Shown one piece after another: positions 25,610 to 34,277 of a stretch of 64,000 bases of DNA. The position numbers and the translations under genes were made by a program. This stretch comes from RPQJ01 sp963754125 (lineage in GTDB: Bacteria > Pseudomonadota > Gammaproteobacteria > Steroidobacterales > Steroidobacteraceae): positions 372,001 through 436,000 of the forward strand of contig CAVWEX010000014.1 in assembly GCA_963754125.1 (NCBI GenBank), written 5' to 3'. Under the pieces are notes generated by a model. That model did no database searches. It was not told the DNA's origin and saw only the letters and a program-made list of their open reading frames with translations. How positions within the stretch are numbered: the first letter of the stretch is position 1; each line of letters starts with the position of its first letter.

Positions 25610-28381
25610 TCAGGGTTCGCTGCGCGGACCTTCCCGTGTCGCGTCGCTGGGCGGAGTGGGTGTCCACTCCGGCCGCGGCGCGGACACCGTGACGGGCGCC
25701 GCGACGGTCGCCGATGCGGCCTCTCGCACGGGCGGCGCTGCTTCGGCCGGGCGTGGCGCCGCCGCGGGCACGGGCGCGCGCTCGAAGTCGAACGACTGGG
25801 GTCCGGGCGCGCCGTCGTCTCGCGAGACCTCTGGGCCCTCGCGGCCGGCCGACTCGGGTGCTCCGCCGGCTTCGCCAGGCTCGCGGCGACGGCGGCGACC
25901 TCCGCGACGGGAGCGGCGTCCGCCACGTTCGCTGCGCTCACCCTCGGGCCGCTCCGTCCGGTCGGGACGTGGTGCGCCGATCGCATCGGTGCCGGCCGTG
26001 GCGGACGTCGTCTCCGACGCTTCCTGTACGACGACTGGCAGCAGCACGGCGGCTGCGGCTGCGGTCGCATCGCCCGATGCGCTCACCGGGAACCCCGGTG
26101 GCTCGACTCGCGCCGGCGGCTCCTGACGCGGCTGGTCGCCGCGTGGCGGCTGCTCCTGGCGAGCGGCCTGGTTGCCACGCTGGGGCTGGCCTTGCGGCTG
26201 GACCTGTGGCTGGCTCTGGGACTGGCCGTCGGGACGTCGCTCGCGCGGGCCGTCGCGGTTGCCGTCGCGCTGACCCTCACGCGAACCCTCGCGCTGTCCT
26301 CCCTGGGCTTGCGACGACTGTTCGGGACGCCGACCGCGCTCACCCCGCTCGTCGCGACGCGGCTGCTCGGGTCGGCGCTCGCCGTCGCGACCCTGCGCGC
26401 GCGGTTCGTCCCGACGGCCTCCACGCTGGGCCTGATCGTCCCGGCCGCCGCGCTCGTCGCGACGTGCGTCGCGACGCGGCTCTTCGCGGGCGCCCGTGCG
26501 CGAGTCGCGGTTGCGGTCGCCGCCGCGGTCGCGGCCTCGATCGCGATCCCGATCGCGGCCACGGTCCTGGCCGCGCTCGTCGCGAGGACGTGCCGGCTCG
26601 GCGCGGGCGGGTGGTGCGACCTCGGGCGCGGGCGCGCGCTTGTCGCCCACCAGCCAGTGCCACAGCCGCACGAAGGCGCCGTCGCGCGGTCCGTACTGCG
26701 GCACGACCACCACTGGAGCCGCGGCGACAGGGGCGGCCACCGGTTCGGGCGCCGACGGCGGGGCCGGGGTGCTCGGCACCACGGTCGTCACCGCGGGCAC
26801 TGGCGGGGGCGGGGGCGCCTTCTCCTCGGCGGCGATGGCCTCGAGGTCGATCTTCGGCTGCACGGCCATCTGGTGGCTGATCACCGCGTACTCGGGCAGC
26901 CCGAGTTCGTCGTCGCGCACGCGGCGGATCTCGTAGGCGGGCGTGTCGAGGTAGCGGTTCGGCACCAGGATCACGCCCACCTCGCTGCGCGCCTCGATGC
27001 TGTGCAGCCACTCGCGTTTCTCGTTCATGAGATAGGTGGCGACGTCCACCGGCAGCTGCGCGATCACCTTGGCCGTGCGGTCCTTGCGCGCTTCCTCGCC
27101 GATCAGGCGCAGGATGGCGAGCGCCAGCGACTCGACGCTGCGGATCACGCCCATGCCGTTGCAGCGCGGACAGGTGATGTTGGTGGACTCGCTGATCGAG
27201 GGACGCAGCCGCTGGCGCGACAGCTCGAGCAGCCCGAAGCGCGAGATACGCCCGATCTGGATGCGGGCGCGGTCCTGCTTCACCGCGTCGCGCAGCCGGT
27301 CCTCGACCGCGCGCTGGTTCTTGGTCGACTCCATGTCGATGAAGTCGATGACGATCAGTCCGCCCACGTCCCGCAGGCGCATCTGGCGGGCGATCTCGTC
27401 CGCGGCCTCGAGGTTGGTGTTGAGCGCCGTGGTCTCGATGTCGCTGCCGCGGGTGCTGCGCGCCGAGTTGATGTCGATCGAGACCAGCGCCTCGGTGTGG
27501 TCGATGACGATGCTGCCGCCGGAGGGCAGGTTCACCTTGTGCGAGTAGGCCGACTCGATCTGGCTCTCGATCTGGTAGCGGGTGAACAGCGGGACGTGGT
27601 CGTCGTAGAGCTTGAGCTTGCGCTGGTTGCCCGGCATGAAGCGCTGCATGTACTCGCGCGCTTCCTCGTAGATCTCGCGCTTGTCCACGAGGATCTCGCC
27701 GATGTCGTCCGAGAGGTAGTCGCGCAGCGCCCGCAGGATCGCCTTGCTCTCCTGGTAGACCAGGAACGGAGCGGGGCGGCCCTCGGAGGCGTTCCTGATG
27801 GCGTTCCAGACGTCCACGAGGTTGTTGACGTCCCACTGCAGCTCCTCGGCCGTGCGGCCGACGCCGGCGGTGCGCACGATGGCGCCCATGCCGTCCGGAA
27901 TCTGCAGGTTCTCCATCGCCTCGCGCAGCTGGTCACGGTCGTCGCCCTCGATGCGGCGTGACACGCCCCCGGCGCGCGGGTTGTTGGGCATCAGCACCAG
28001 GAAGCGGCCCGCGAGGCTCACGAACGTGGTGAGGGCCGCGCCCTTGTTGCCGCGCTCTTCCTTCTCGACCTGGACGATGAGCTCCTGGCCTTCGGCGACC
28101 AGCTCACGCATGCCGGGACGGCCCTCGCCGTTCCCTTCCTGTGGCTTGAAGTAGTCGCGGGAGATTTCCTTCAGCGGCAGGAAGCCGTGGCGCTCGGCGC
28201 CGTAGTCGACGAAGGCGGCCTCGAGGCTCGGCTCTACGCGGGTAATGCGACCCTTGTAGACGTTGGCTTTCTTCGTTTCCCGGGACGGGATCTCGATATC
28301 GAGGTCATAGATCCGCTGGCCGTCCACCAGTGCAACGCGCAACTCCTCTTCCTGGGTTGCGTTGACGAGCATTCTTTTCAT
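25610..28381 (-). CDS. rne: Ribonuclease E
   Basis: RNase E starts most mRNA decay and processes rRNA and tRNA; its C-terminal half scaffolds the degradosome. The intact 923-residue protein has the N-terminal MKRMLVNATQEEELRVALVDGQ, an S1 domain (residues ~38-120), the DNase I-like site with Asp in LVSIDINSARS and LIVIDFIDMES, and the Zn-link CPRCNGMG. From residue ~560 it is low-complexity (runs rich in R, D, G, Q, P, E), as expected for the scaffold half. The start is ATG at 28381. Confidence 0.96.
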   Translation of the reverse strand: MKRMLVNATQEEELRVALVDGQRIYDLDIEIPSRETKKANVYKGRITRVEPSLEAAFVDYGAERHGFLPLKEISRDYFKPQEGNGEGRPGMRELVAEGQELIVQVEKEERGNKGAALTTFVSLAGRFLVLMPNNPRAGGVSRRIEGDDRDQLREAMENLQIPDGMGAIVRTAGVGRTAEELQWDVNNLVDVWNAIRNASEGRPAPFLVYQESKAILRALRDYLSDDIGEILVDKREIYEEAREYMQRFMPGNQRKLKLYDDHVPLFTRYQIESQIESAYSHKVNLPSGGSIVIDHTEALVSIDINSARSTRGSDIETTALNTNLEAADEIARQMRLRDVGGLIVIDFIDMESTKNQRAVEDRLRDAVKQDRARIQIGRISRFGLLELSRQRLRPSISESTNITCPRCNGMGVIRSVESLALAILRLIGEEARKDRTAKVIAQLPVDVATYLMNEKREWLHSIEARSEVGVILVPNRYLDTPAYEIRRVRDDELGLPEYAVISHQMAVQPKIDLEAIAAEEKAPPPPPVPAVTTVVPSTPAPPSAPEPVAAPVAAAPVVVVPQYGPRDGAFVRLWHWLVGDKRAPAPEVAPPARAEPARPRDERGQDRGRDRDRDRGRDRGGDRNRDSRTGAREEPRRDARRDERGGRDDQAQRGGRRDEPRAQGRDGERRPEQPRRDERGERGRRPEQSSQAQGGQREGSREGQRDGNRDGPRERRPDGQSQSQPQVQPQGQPQRGNQAARQEQPPRGDQPRQEPPARVEPPGFPVSASGDATAAAAAVLLPVVVQEASETTSATAGTDAIGAPRPDRTERPEGERSERGGRRSRRGGRRRRREPGEAGGAPESAGREGPEVSRDDGAPGPQSFDFERAPVPAAAPRPAEAAPPVREAASATVAAPVTVSAPRPEWTPTPPSDATREGPRSEP

Positions 28382-28675
28382 CGGTCCTCGCAGGTAATGC
28401 GTAATGGACCGTGAACGGCCGGACGGGGGGTGCCGTGGCTGTCGGGAGAGGTCTTGCAGCGGCTTGGGTCATGCGGCTGTTGTGTGGCGCCCGCGCACCA
28501 ATCGTGTGCAGGCACCGGACCGAATCCTGGTGCGTGTTGGCATCTGGTCCGCCGGTGTCGCGTCGGTCCGCCGCCCGCCCGGGCTGCAGCACCTGCGCGT
28601 GTTCACGGCAGTGCGATGGTCTGACGTGTCAGAACCAACTAAGATGGACTGTAACAAGCGAATATCGGCAAATCA
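28382..28675. promoter_or_regulatory. Divergent rne/rluC intergenic region with a 14-bp palindrome
   Basis: A 294-base gap between rne and rluC. In E. coli the rne leader is ~360 nt and mediates autoregulation, so a long leader here would be expected. A perfect 14-bp palindrome (TCTGACGTGTCAGA, 28620-28633) lies at the rluC-proximal end, just before a -10-like TAAGAT (28640-28645). It could be an operator or a leader hairpin. I see no gene in this stretch. Confidence 0.45.
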
Positions 28676-29731
28676 ATGGCTTACGAGAACGAGGGGACGG
28701 ACGTCGACGAATCGGGCGCCGCACGTCCCACGGCGGTCCAGTACGTCGAGGCGGGCGAGGGCGATGCCGGGCAGCGCCTCGACAACTTCCTGGTGCGCAC
28801 TTTGAAGGGCGTGCCGCGCACCCACGTGTACCGACTCCTGCGCAAAGGCGAGGTGCGCGTGAACAGCAAGCGCGCCAAACCGGACCAGCGTCTCGCGGCC
28901 GGTGACCGCATCCGCCTGCCGCCGGTGCGCCGCCCGGAGGTGGGCGAGGGGGCCGGCCAGGCGCGTGCGCCGAGCGCGTCGCTGCAGAAACTGCTCGCCG
29001 ACGCGATCGTGTACGAGGACGCCGACCTGCTGGTGCTCAACAAGCCGGCCGGCGTGGCCGTGCACGGCGGCAGCGGCATGTCGCACGGCGTCATCGAGGT
29101 GCTGCGTGCCACGCGGCCGGATGCGAAGGAACTCGACCTCGTCCACCGCCTCGACCGCGAGACCAGCGGCTGCCTGATGGTGGCCAAGCGGCGGGCGGCG
29201 CTGCGCGACCTGCACGCGCAGCTGCGCGAGGGGCGGGCCGAAAAGCGCTACCTCGCCCTCGTCTGCGGCAAGTGGGACCTCGGCCAGAAGCGCATCGAGC
29301 TAGCGCTCGCCACGGGCGAGCGGCGCAGCGGCGAGCGCCACGTCGCGGTGCGCAGCCACGGGCAGATGGCGGTGAGCACGTTCAAGCCGGTGCAGTTCTT
29401 CGGCACCGCCGCGACGCTCATGGAAGTGGAGATCGGTACCGGCAAGACGCATCAGATCCGTGTGCACGCCGCCTACGCCGGGCACCCGGTGGCGGGCGAC
29501 GACAAGTACGGCGACCGGGAGCGGAACGAGGAACTGCGCCGCTACGGGGTAAACCGCATGTTCCTGCACGCGGCCTCGATTGGGGTCGATCGCCCCGGCA
29601 CGCACGAACCGTTGCTCGTGAGCGCGCCGCTCGGCCCCGACCTGCACGCCGCGCTCGAGGCGCTGCTCAAGGCACCGGGATCCCGGCGCGGCGAAGCGCG
29701 CCGCAGAGCCAGATCAAGGGCAGCCCGGTAA
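28676..29731 (+). CDS. rluC: 23S rRNA pseudouridine synthase RluC
   Basis: RluC converts U955, U2504 and U2580 of 23S rRNA to pseudouridine. The 351-residue protein has an S4 domain (RLDNFLVRTLKGVPRTHVYRLLRKGEVRVNSKRAK), the catalytic Asp in LDLVHRLDRETSGCLMVAK, and GKTHQIRVHAAYAGHPVAGDDKYGD. The rne-rluC divergent pair is the enteric and pseudomonad arrangement. Its last 65 bases overlap the yceF gene on the other strand. Confidence 0.95.
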   Translation: MAYENEGTDVDESGAARPTAVQYVEAGEGDAGQRLDNFLVRTLKGVPRTHVYRLLRKGEVRVNSKRAKPDQRLAAGDRIRLPPVRRPEVGEGAGQARAPSASLQKLLADAIVYEDADLLVLNKPAGVAVHGGSGMSHGVIEVLRATRPDAKELDLVHRLDRETSGCLMVAKRRAALRDLHAQLREGRAEKRYLALVCGKWDLGQKRIELALATGERRSGERHVAVRSHGQMAVSTFKPVQFFGTAATLMEVEIGTGKTHQIRVHAAYAGHPVAGDDKYGDRERNEELRRYGVNRMFLHAASIGVDRPGTHEPLLVSAPLGPDLHAALEALLKAPGSRRGEARRRARSRAAR

Positions 29732-30260
29732 GGGCCGTCGGGTCCGCGGACTCGATGCGCTCGAACAGCGCGATGCCGAGCGACTCCGCCTTGAAGCCGC
29801 CCGCGCAATCGAGCGGCGTGTCCGCGGCGATGTAGCGGGCCACCTCCGCGGGCTCGAGCGTGCGGAAACGCACCCGGGTCCGGTCGAGGTGGAACTCCTC
29901 GCGAGCGCCCCGGCCATCGACCACGTGCACGGCGGTGAGGAACGCGACTTCGCGTCCCGAGGATTCCAGCAACTGCTCGTTGCAGCGCTCGACGGTCCCC
30001 GGTTTGCCCAGGATTTTCGGGCCCCGCACGGCGACCTGGTCCGAACCGATCACGACGCAGCCGGGACAGCCCGCTGCAACGGTCTCGGCCTTGAGGCGCG
30101 CGAGGCGCAGCGCCAGCGCTTCGGGCGGCTCGTCTGGCAGGGACTGCTCGTCGGCGCCCGGAGCCACGGAGTCGAACGGCACGCCGAGGCGTTCGAGCAG
30201 TGCGCGCCGGTAGGCGGACGTGGAGGCCAGGATCAGGCGGGGGATGGGTGCCGCGCTCAC
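29667..30260 (-). CDS. yceF: Maf-family 7-methyl-GTP pyrophosphatase YceF
   Basis: YceF-type Maf proteins hydrolyse modified nucleotides such as m7GTP, preventing their incorporation. The 197-residue protein has the Maf start LILASTSAYRRALLERLGVPF, the catalytic SDQVA and the subfamily end FERIESADPTALTGLPLIWL. The ATG at 30260 faces away from the yceD promoter, about 100 bases off; its 3' end runs into rluC. Confidence 0.92.
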   Translation of the reverse strand: MSAAPIPRLILASTSAYRRALLERLGVPFDSVAPGADEQSLPDEPPEALALRLARLKAETVAAGCPGCVVIGSDQVAVRGPKILGKPGTVERCNEQLLESSGREVAFLTAVHVVDGRGAREEFHLDRTRVRFRTLEPAEVARYIAADTPLDCAGGFKAESLGIALFERIESADPTALTGLPLIWLCGALRRAGIPVP

Positions 30261-30319
30261 GGGGTGCCTCGCGAGTCGCGCTGAACCTTGAAAAACAAGG
30301 GTTTAAGCTCCAATTCGTT

Positions 30320-30348
30320 TTGACACCGGGCAGGCCGGTCCCTATGAT
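30320..30348 (+). promoter_or_regulatory. Consensus sigma-70 promoter for yceD-rpmF-plsX
   Basis: TTGACA at 30320-30325, exactly 17 bases, then TATGAT at 30343-30348. This is the best promoter match seen in the window. A transcript starting seven bases after the -10 (about 30355) would begin three bases before the yceD ATG at 30358, so the message would be leaderless or nearly so; there is no room for a ribosome site. Confidence 0.75.
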
Positions 30349-30357
30349 ACGCGGCCC

Positions 30358-30879
30358 ATGTCGCCTGCCCCGGCCGATCTAGTCAATGCGATCGATCTGG
30401 CCGCACGCGCCGCGAGGCTGGAGCGGACGCTCAGGCTTTCGCAGCTGCCGCGGCTCGTCGAGGCGGGGGCGCTCGAGGGAACTCGAGCGAATGCCCAGCT
30501 CGTGTTCGGGACGTTGGAGGGCCGCACCACCATTGCGGTGCAAGTCGACGGCGAGGTGTTCCTCGCCTGCCAGCGGTGCCTGAGACCCTGCGCATGCGCT
30601 GTGGACGAATCGGCGTTGCTCGCGGTGATCGCGCGCGACACGGACGAGGTGCCCGGCGGCTACGAGCCGCTGCTCGGGGATGCCGAGCGGCTCTCGGTCG
30701 TCGAGGTGATCGAGGAACAATTGCTGCTCGGCCTGCCGCTGGTGCCGATGCACGCGACGGCCGCGGGATGCGGCGCGGTCGCGGCCGCGCTCGACGCGGT
30801 CGGGGACGAGGCAGCGGCGGACGAGAAGCAGAAACCTTTTGCGAACCTGCGGCAGTTGCTCGACAAGGGCGCCGGCTGA
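30358..30879 (+). CDS. yceD: YceD/DUF177 family 23S rRNA accumulation protein
   Basis: YceD is encoded with rpmF across bacteria and is linked to 23S rRNA accumulation. The 173-residue protein shows the family features: an N-terminal LDxxR-type region (IDLAARAARLERTLRLS), the cysteine pair FLACQRCLRPC, a VVEVIEEQLLLGLPLVPMH stretch and the C-terminal KPFANLRQLL. There is no other in-frame ATG in the first part, so 30358 is the only reasonable start, leaving at most a three-base leader. Confidence 0.88.
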   Translation: MSPAPADLVNAIDLAARAARLERTLRLSQLPRLVEAGALEGTRANAQLVFGTLEGRTTIAVQVDGEVFLACQRCLRPCACAVDESALLAVIARDTDEVPGGYEPLLGDAERLSVVEVIEEQLLLGLPLVPMHATAAGCGAVAAALDAVGDEAAADEKQKPFANLRQLLDKGAG

Positions 30880-30899
30880 CCGCGACAGGAGACGAGACC

Positions 30900-31094
30900 A
30901 TGGCAGTTCAGAAGAGCCGCAGGACCCCTTCGACGCGCGGCATGCGCCGGACGCACGACAAGCTCAAGACCCCGGCGTTGTCGGTCGACCGCACCAGCGG
31001 CGAGACGCACCTGCGTCACCGCATCACGCCGGACGGCTTCTACCGCGGCAAGAAGGTCATCGAGACGCCGGTGGCCGAGGAAGGCCAGGAATAA
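30900..31094 (+). CDS. rpmF: 50S ribosomal protein L32
   Basis: The 64-residue protein begins MAVQKSRRTPSTRGMRRTHDKL, the diagnostic L32 N-terminus, and contains GETHLRHRITPDGFYRGKKV. It lacks the two zinc-binding Cys pairs of C+ L32 types, so it is the zinc-free form. A GGAG ribosome site lies about nine bases upstream of the ATG at 30900. It is translated from the yceD transcript and followed by plsX. Confidence 0.96.
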   Translation: MAVQKSRRTPSTRGMRRTHDKLKTPALSVDRTSGETHLRHRITPDGFYRGKKVIETPVAEEGQE

Positions 31095-31113
31095 TCGACG
31101 GTCGCGCCCGAGC

Positions 31114-32148
31114 ATGAACGCCGGGCTCACGATCGCCGTGGACGCCATGAGCGGCGACTACGGCGCTGCCGTCGCAGTACCCGCCGCGCTCGACGTCCTC
31201 TCGACCACCCCGGACCTGCGGCTGCTGATCGTCGGCCGCGGCGAGATCGTGCGTCCACTGGTCGCTGGCGCCGATCCGGCGCGCTGCACGGTGGTCGAGG
31301 CGAGCGAGGTGGTGGGCATGGACGAGCGTCCCAAGGACGCAGTCCGGCGCAAGAAGGACTCCTCGATGCGCGTCGCCATCAATCTCGTCAAGAAGGGCGA
31401 GGCGGCGGCCTGCGTGTCGGCGGGCAACACCGGTGCGCTGCTCGCGACCGCGCGCTTCGTGCTCGGCATGGTGCCGGGCATCGACCGCCCGGCCATCGTC
31501 TCTGCGGTGCCCGCGGCGCACGGACACACCGTGATGCTCGACCTCGGCGCCAACCCCGACTGCACCGCCGAGCACCTCGTGCAGTTCGCGGTGATGGGCT
31601 CGGTGATCGCCTCCGACCTGCACGGCATCGACCGTCCGCGGATCGGACTCCTCAACATCGGCGAGGAGGAGATCAAGGGCACGGACGAACTGCGCGAGGC
31701 ACACCGCCGCCTGACCGCCGCGCCGATCAATTTCCGGGGCTTCGTCGAGGGCAACGTCATCTTCTCGGGCGAAGTGGACGTGGTGGTCACCGACGGCTTC
31801 TCCGGAAACATCGCGCTCAAGACCATGGAAGGGGTGGCGCGCTTCATCGGCAGCGTCATGCGCGAGGAGTTCACCGCGAGCCCGCTGCGCAAGCTCGGAG
31901 CGCTCGCCGCTTCGCCGGCACTGCGCGGGTTGAAGCGCCGGCTCGACCCGAGTGCCTACAACGGCGCGAGCATGGTCGGTCTCGCCGGCGTGGTCATCAA
32001 GAGCCACGGCGGCGCGGACCGCGCGGCGTTCGCGAGCGCCGTGCGCGTGGCGATCGTCGAGGCGCGCAAGGGCGTGCCCGCACAGATCGGCGCACTCATG
32101 ACGAGCGTTGCCGCTCCTCGGCCCGTCGACGACGCATCCGGGTCATGA
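31114..32148 (+). CDS. plsX: Phosphate acyltransferase PlsX
   Basis: PlsX converts acyl-ACP to acyl-phosphate for PlsY in phospholipid synthesis. The 344-residue protein has TIAVDAMSGDYG at the N-terminus, KKDSSMRVAINLVKKGEAAACVSAGNTGALLA, VMLDLGANPDC and VTDGFSGNIALKTMEG. In most gammaproteobacteria fabH-fabD-fabG follow; here a convergent YkvA-like gene overlaps its last 53 bases, so the fab cluster is elsewhere. Confidence 0.96.
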   Translation: MNAGLTIAVDAMSGDYGAAVAVPAALDVLSTTPDLRLLIVGRGEIVRPLVAGADPARCTVVEASEVVGMDERPKDAVRRKKDSSMRVAINLVKKGEAAACVSAGNTGALLATARFVLGMVPGIDRPAIVSAVPAAHGHTVMLDLGANPDCTAEHLVQFAVMGSVIASDLHGIDRPRIGLLNIGEEEIKGTDELREAHRRLTAAPINFRGFVEGNVIFSGEVDVVVTDGFSGNIALKTMEGVARFIGSVMREEFTASPLRKLGALAASPALRGLKRRLDPSAYNGASMVGLAGVVIKSHGGADRAAFASAVRVAIVEARKGVPAQIGALMTSVAAPRPVDDASGS

Positions 32149-32641
32149 GCTGAACCCGCCGCCGGTCGAGCTTCGCGGCGACCGTGCCGCGATCACTGGA
32201 GGCGGGCACGCGCCGCGGCAGGGACTGGCGGAAGCGCAGGAATTCCTCGTACGCCTCGATCTCGTGGCGCAGCTCGCGGAACACCAGTTCGATCATCACG
32301 GCGTCGTCGAGCAGGCCGATCCCGGGGATGTCGTCCGGGATGATGTCCTCGGGATCGCAGACGTAGGCCAGCGCGGCGAGCACCGGGCTGCGCTCGCCCT
32401 GGCGGAGCTTCCAGTCCGGATCGGTGAGCATCGCGTGCAGCGTCTCGAGCTTGCCGAGACGCTCGGTGATGAAGTCCGGGAGCTCCGTGTGCTTCAGCGC
32501 CTGCACGAGCTCAGCCGCTGCACCGAGGATCTCGTCGTCGTCGGCAATGCCGACGGACGCCCGTGAGCGCTTCAATTCACGTCGGAAGTGACGCAGGTCG
32601 CGATCGGTGAGCTCGATGGTGATCTTGTACGGCATGTCCAT
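32096..32641 (-). CDS. YkvA-like DUF1232 protein
   Basis: The 181-residue protein carries the DUF1232 core ALAYVCDPEDIIPDDIPGIGLLDDAVMIELVFRELRHEIEAYEEF (given in sections: the run DPEDIIPDDIPGIG is the signature). The N-terminus (PYKITIELTDRDLRHFRREL) is charged and the C-terminus very basic. Function is unknown; some DUF1232 proteins are membrane-linked, but no clear helix is visible here. Convergent overlap with plsX of 53 bases. Confidence 0.8.
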   Translation of the reverse strand: MDMPYKITIELTDRDLRHFRRELKRSRASVGIADDDEILGAAAELVQALKHTELPDFITERLGKLETLHAMLTDPDWKLRQGERSPVLAALAYVCDPEDIIPDDIPGIGLLDDAVMIELVFRELRHEIEAYEEFLRFRQSLPRRVPASSDRGTVAAKLDRRRVQLMTRMRRRRAEERQRSS

Positions 32642-32753
32642 CCCCCGGGCGCGGAAGGCTACTGTCGGAACCGCAGCGCGGTCAACGCGGTCGAAAGGGT
32701 CCTATCCGAGCCTTTCAACTAGAATGCGGCCAAACGTCGTGAGGTTTCACAGA

Positions 32754-33746
32754 ATGCGTCGAGCCGCGAGATGGCCCCGCCTGCTCCTGCCTGCCGTCGC
32801 GGCCCTGCTCGCGGTGGGCACGGCGCGCGCCGGCGGCTCCGAGTTCCTGATCCCGGAGAACGGCGACAACGTCATCGGGGTGATCACGACCGCGATCGCC
32901 GAGCACGAGGACACGCTGCTCGACATCGGCCGCCGCCACGGGGTCGGCTACGAGGAGATCATCCTCGCCAACCCGGGCGTGGACCCGTGGCTGCCTGGCG
33001 CGGGAACCGAGATCCTGATCCCGTCGCGCTTCATCCTGCCGGACGCGCCGCGCGAGGGTGTGGTCGTCAACCTGCCGGAGCACCGGCTCTACTACTACCC
33101 GCCCGTGAAGCCCGGTCAGAAGCCCGTCGTGCGGACCTACCCGATCAGCACCGGCAAGATGGACTGGAAGACGCCGCTCGGCGTGACGCGCATCGTCTCG
33201 AAGCAGGAGCGACCGAGCTGGCATCCGCCGCAGTCCGTGCGCGACGCACACATCGCGCGCGGCGAGCCGCCGCTGCCGCCCGTGGTGCCGCCGGGCCCCG
33301 ACAATCCGCTTGGCGAGCACGCCATGCGACTCGGCATCCCGAGCGGGGCCTACCTGATCCACGGCACGAACCGGCCGGCCGGCGTGGGCATGCAGGTCAC
33401 TTCCGGGTGCATCCGCCTGTTTCCGGAGGACATCGCCGAGCTGTACGGGCTCGTGCCGGTGAACACGAAGGTGAACCTCATCGACCAGCCGACCAAGGTG
33501 GGCTGGATGCGCGGCACCCTCTACATCGAGCGGCATCCGCTGCTCGAGGGCGCAAACGACCCGGGCCCCAGCGAGTTCGGCACGGTGCAGGCCAGCGTCG
33601 CGGCGCAGGCCGAGGGCCGGCCGGTCGACGTGGACTGGGACGCCGTCACGCACGCGTTCGGCGTCCAGAGCGGCGTGCCCGCGCCGGTGTCCGCACCCAA
33701 AGAAAAACGCCGCGGGGTCACCGCGGCGTCTTCCGTCGATCCGTAG
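32754..33746 (+). CDS. L,D-transpeptidase (YkuD/ErfK family) with LysM-like N-terminus
   Basis: YkuD-fold enzymes make 3-3 peptidoglycan cross-links or attach Braun-type lipoproteins to the wall. The ATG at 32754 gives a signal peptide (RRAARWPRLLLPAVAALLAVGTARA); an upstream ATG at 32724 is less likely. A LysM-like wall-binding segment (EDTLLDIGRRHGVGYEEIILANPGV, LPGAGTEILIPS) precedes the catalytic domain with HGTNRPAGVGMQVTSGCIRLFPED (His and nucleophilic Cys). The architecture matches the E. coli ErfK/YbiS/YcfS group. It faces the Lpp-like gene, which ends 15 bases beyond it. Confidence 0.92.
   Translation: MRRAARWPRLLLPAVAALLAVGTARAGGSEFLIPENGDNVIGVITTAIAEHEDTLLDIGRRHGVGYEEIILANPGVDPWLPGAGTEILIPSRFILPDAPREGVVVNLPEHRLYYYPPVKPGQKPVVRTYPISTGKMDWKTPLGVTRIVSKQERPSWHPPQSVRDAHIARGEPPLPPVVPPGPDNPLGEHAMRLGIPSGAYLIHGTNRPAGVGMQVTSGCIRLFPEDIAELYGLVPVNTKVNLIDQPTKVGWMRGTLYIERHPLLEGANDPGPSEFGTVQASVAAQAEGRPVDVDWDAVTHAFGVQSGVPAPVSAPKEKRRGVTAASSVDP
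33699..33729 (-). terminator. Intrinsic terminator for the Lpp-like gene, inside the L,D-transpeptidase 3' end
   Basis: A perfect 9-bp stem (33707-33715 with 33721-33729) and 5-base loop. Read on the minus strand it is followed by a T-rich run (complement of AAAGAAAAA at 33699-33707), a textbook intrinsic terminator. It lies about 30 bases past the lipoprotein stop and within the last codons of the transpeptidase gene. Confidence 0.75.
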
Positions 33747-33760
33747 GGATCGAATCGGGC

Positions 33761-34075
33761 TTACTTGCCCATCGAGCGCTTGAAGGCGCGGTCGATCTTC
33801 TCGTTGGTCGCGTCGCAGCACGCCTGCGCGCCCTGGGCAGCCTGCAGCGCCTGGTTGGCGGTGCTCTGCGCGCCGCTCACGGCGTTGGCGGCGCTCGAGG
33901 CGCTGGCCGCGGCGGCATCGGCCGAGGACTTGGCGGCGGCGGCCTGCTGAGCGGCAGCGGCGACGGCCGCGTCGTTCTTGGCGACGTAGTCGTTGAAGGT
34001 CGAGGTGCTGACGCAGCCGGTGGCCAGCAGGGCAGCGGCGGAGACGATCAGCGTCTTGGTGATGACGTTCTTCAT
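33761..34075 (-). CDS. Braun-type (Lpp-like) alanine-zipper outer-membrane lipoprotein
   Basis: The ATG at 34075 gives 104 residues: signal peptide with lipobox LLATGC (Cys21), then a mature 84-residue alanine-rich heptad helix (AAVAAAAQQAAAAKSSADAAAASASS) and the end FKRSMGK. The C-terminal residue is lysine, as in E. coli Lpp, where it is joined to peptidoglycan by L,D-transpeptidases. A pair of cysteines (QACCDATN) lies near the end. A -10-like TATCAT lies on the minus strand at 34176-34181. I infer an envelope tether. Confidence 0.75.
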   Translation of the reverse strand: MKNVITKTLIVSAAALLATGCVSTSTFNDYVAKNDAAVAAAAQQAAAAKSSADAAAASASSAANAVSGAQSTANQALQAAQGAQACCDATNEKIDRAFKRSMGK

Positions 34076-34248
34076 GGTGGTGTGTTCCTTCAGGTGTGGG
34101 TCGAGTGAGCCAGTGGGGGCCGACTGCAGCGGGCAGGGACGAAAAGCCCTGTCCGGATTGCAGCCGAACCTTTGAATGATAGCGGATCCTGCTGGTTGTA
34201 AGAACAAAAGCGCAACGTTCATGCCCCGCCGGGCTCATTGGCCCCCGC

Positions 34249-34277
34249 TTGCAGGCCGGTCGTGAACTGTATATAAA
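34249..34277 (+). promoter_or_regulatory. lexA promoter
   Basis: TTGCAG at 34249-34254, a 17-base spacer, and TATAAA at 34272-34277. The -10 lies inside an imperfect LexA box, and the predicted start (~34284) abuts the perfect one, the layout of an autoregulated lexA promoter. Confidence 0.65.

Noticed and set aside
25714..27961. Long plus-strand open frames over rne
   Set aside because: They mirror the minus-strand rne reading in GC-rich DNA, with repetitive Arg/Ala/Val content and no motifs.
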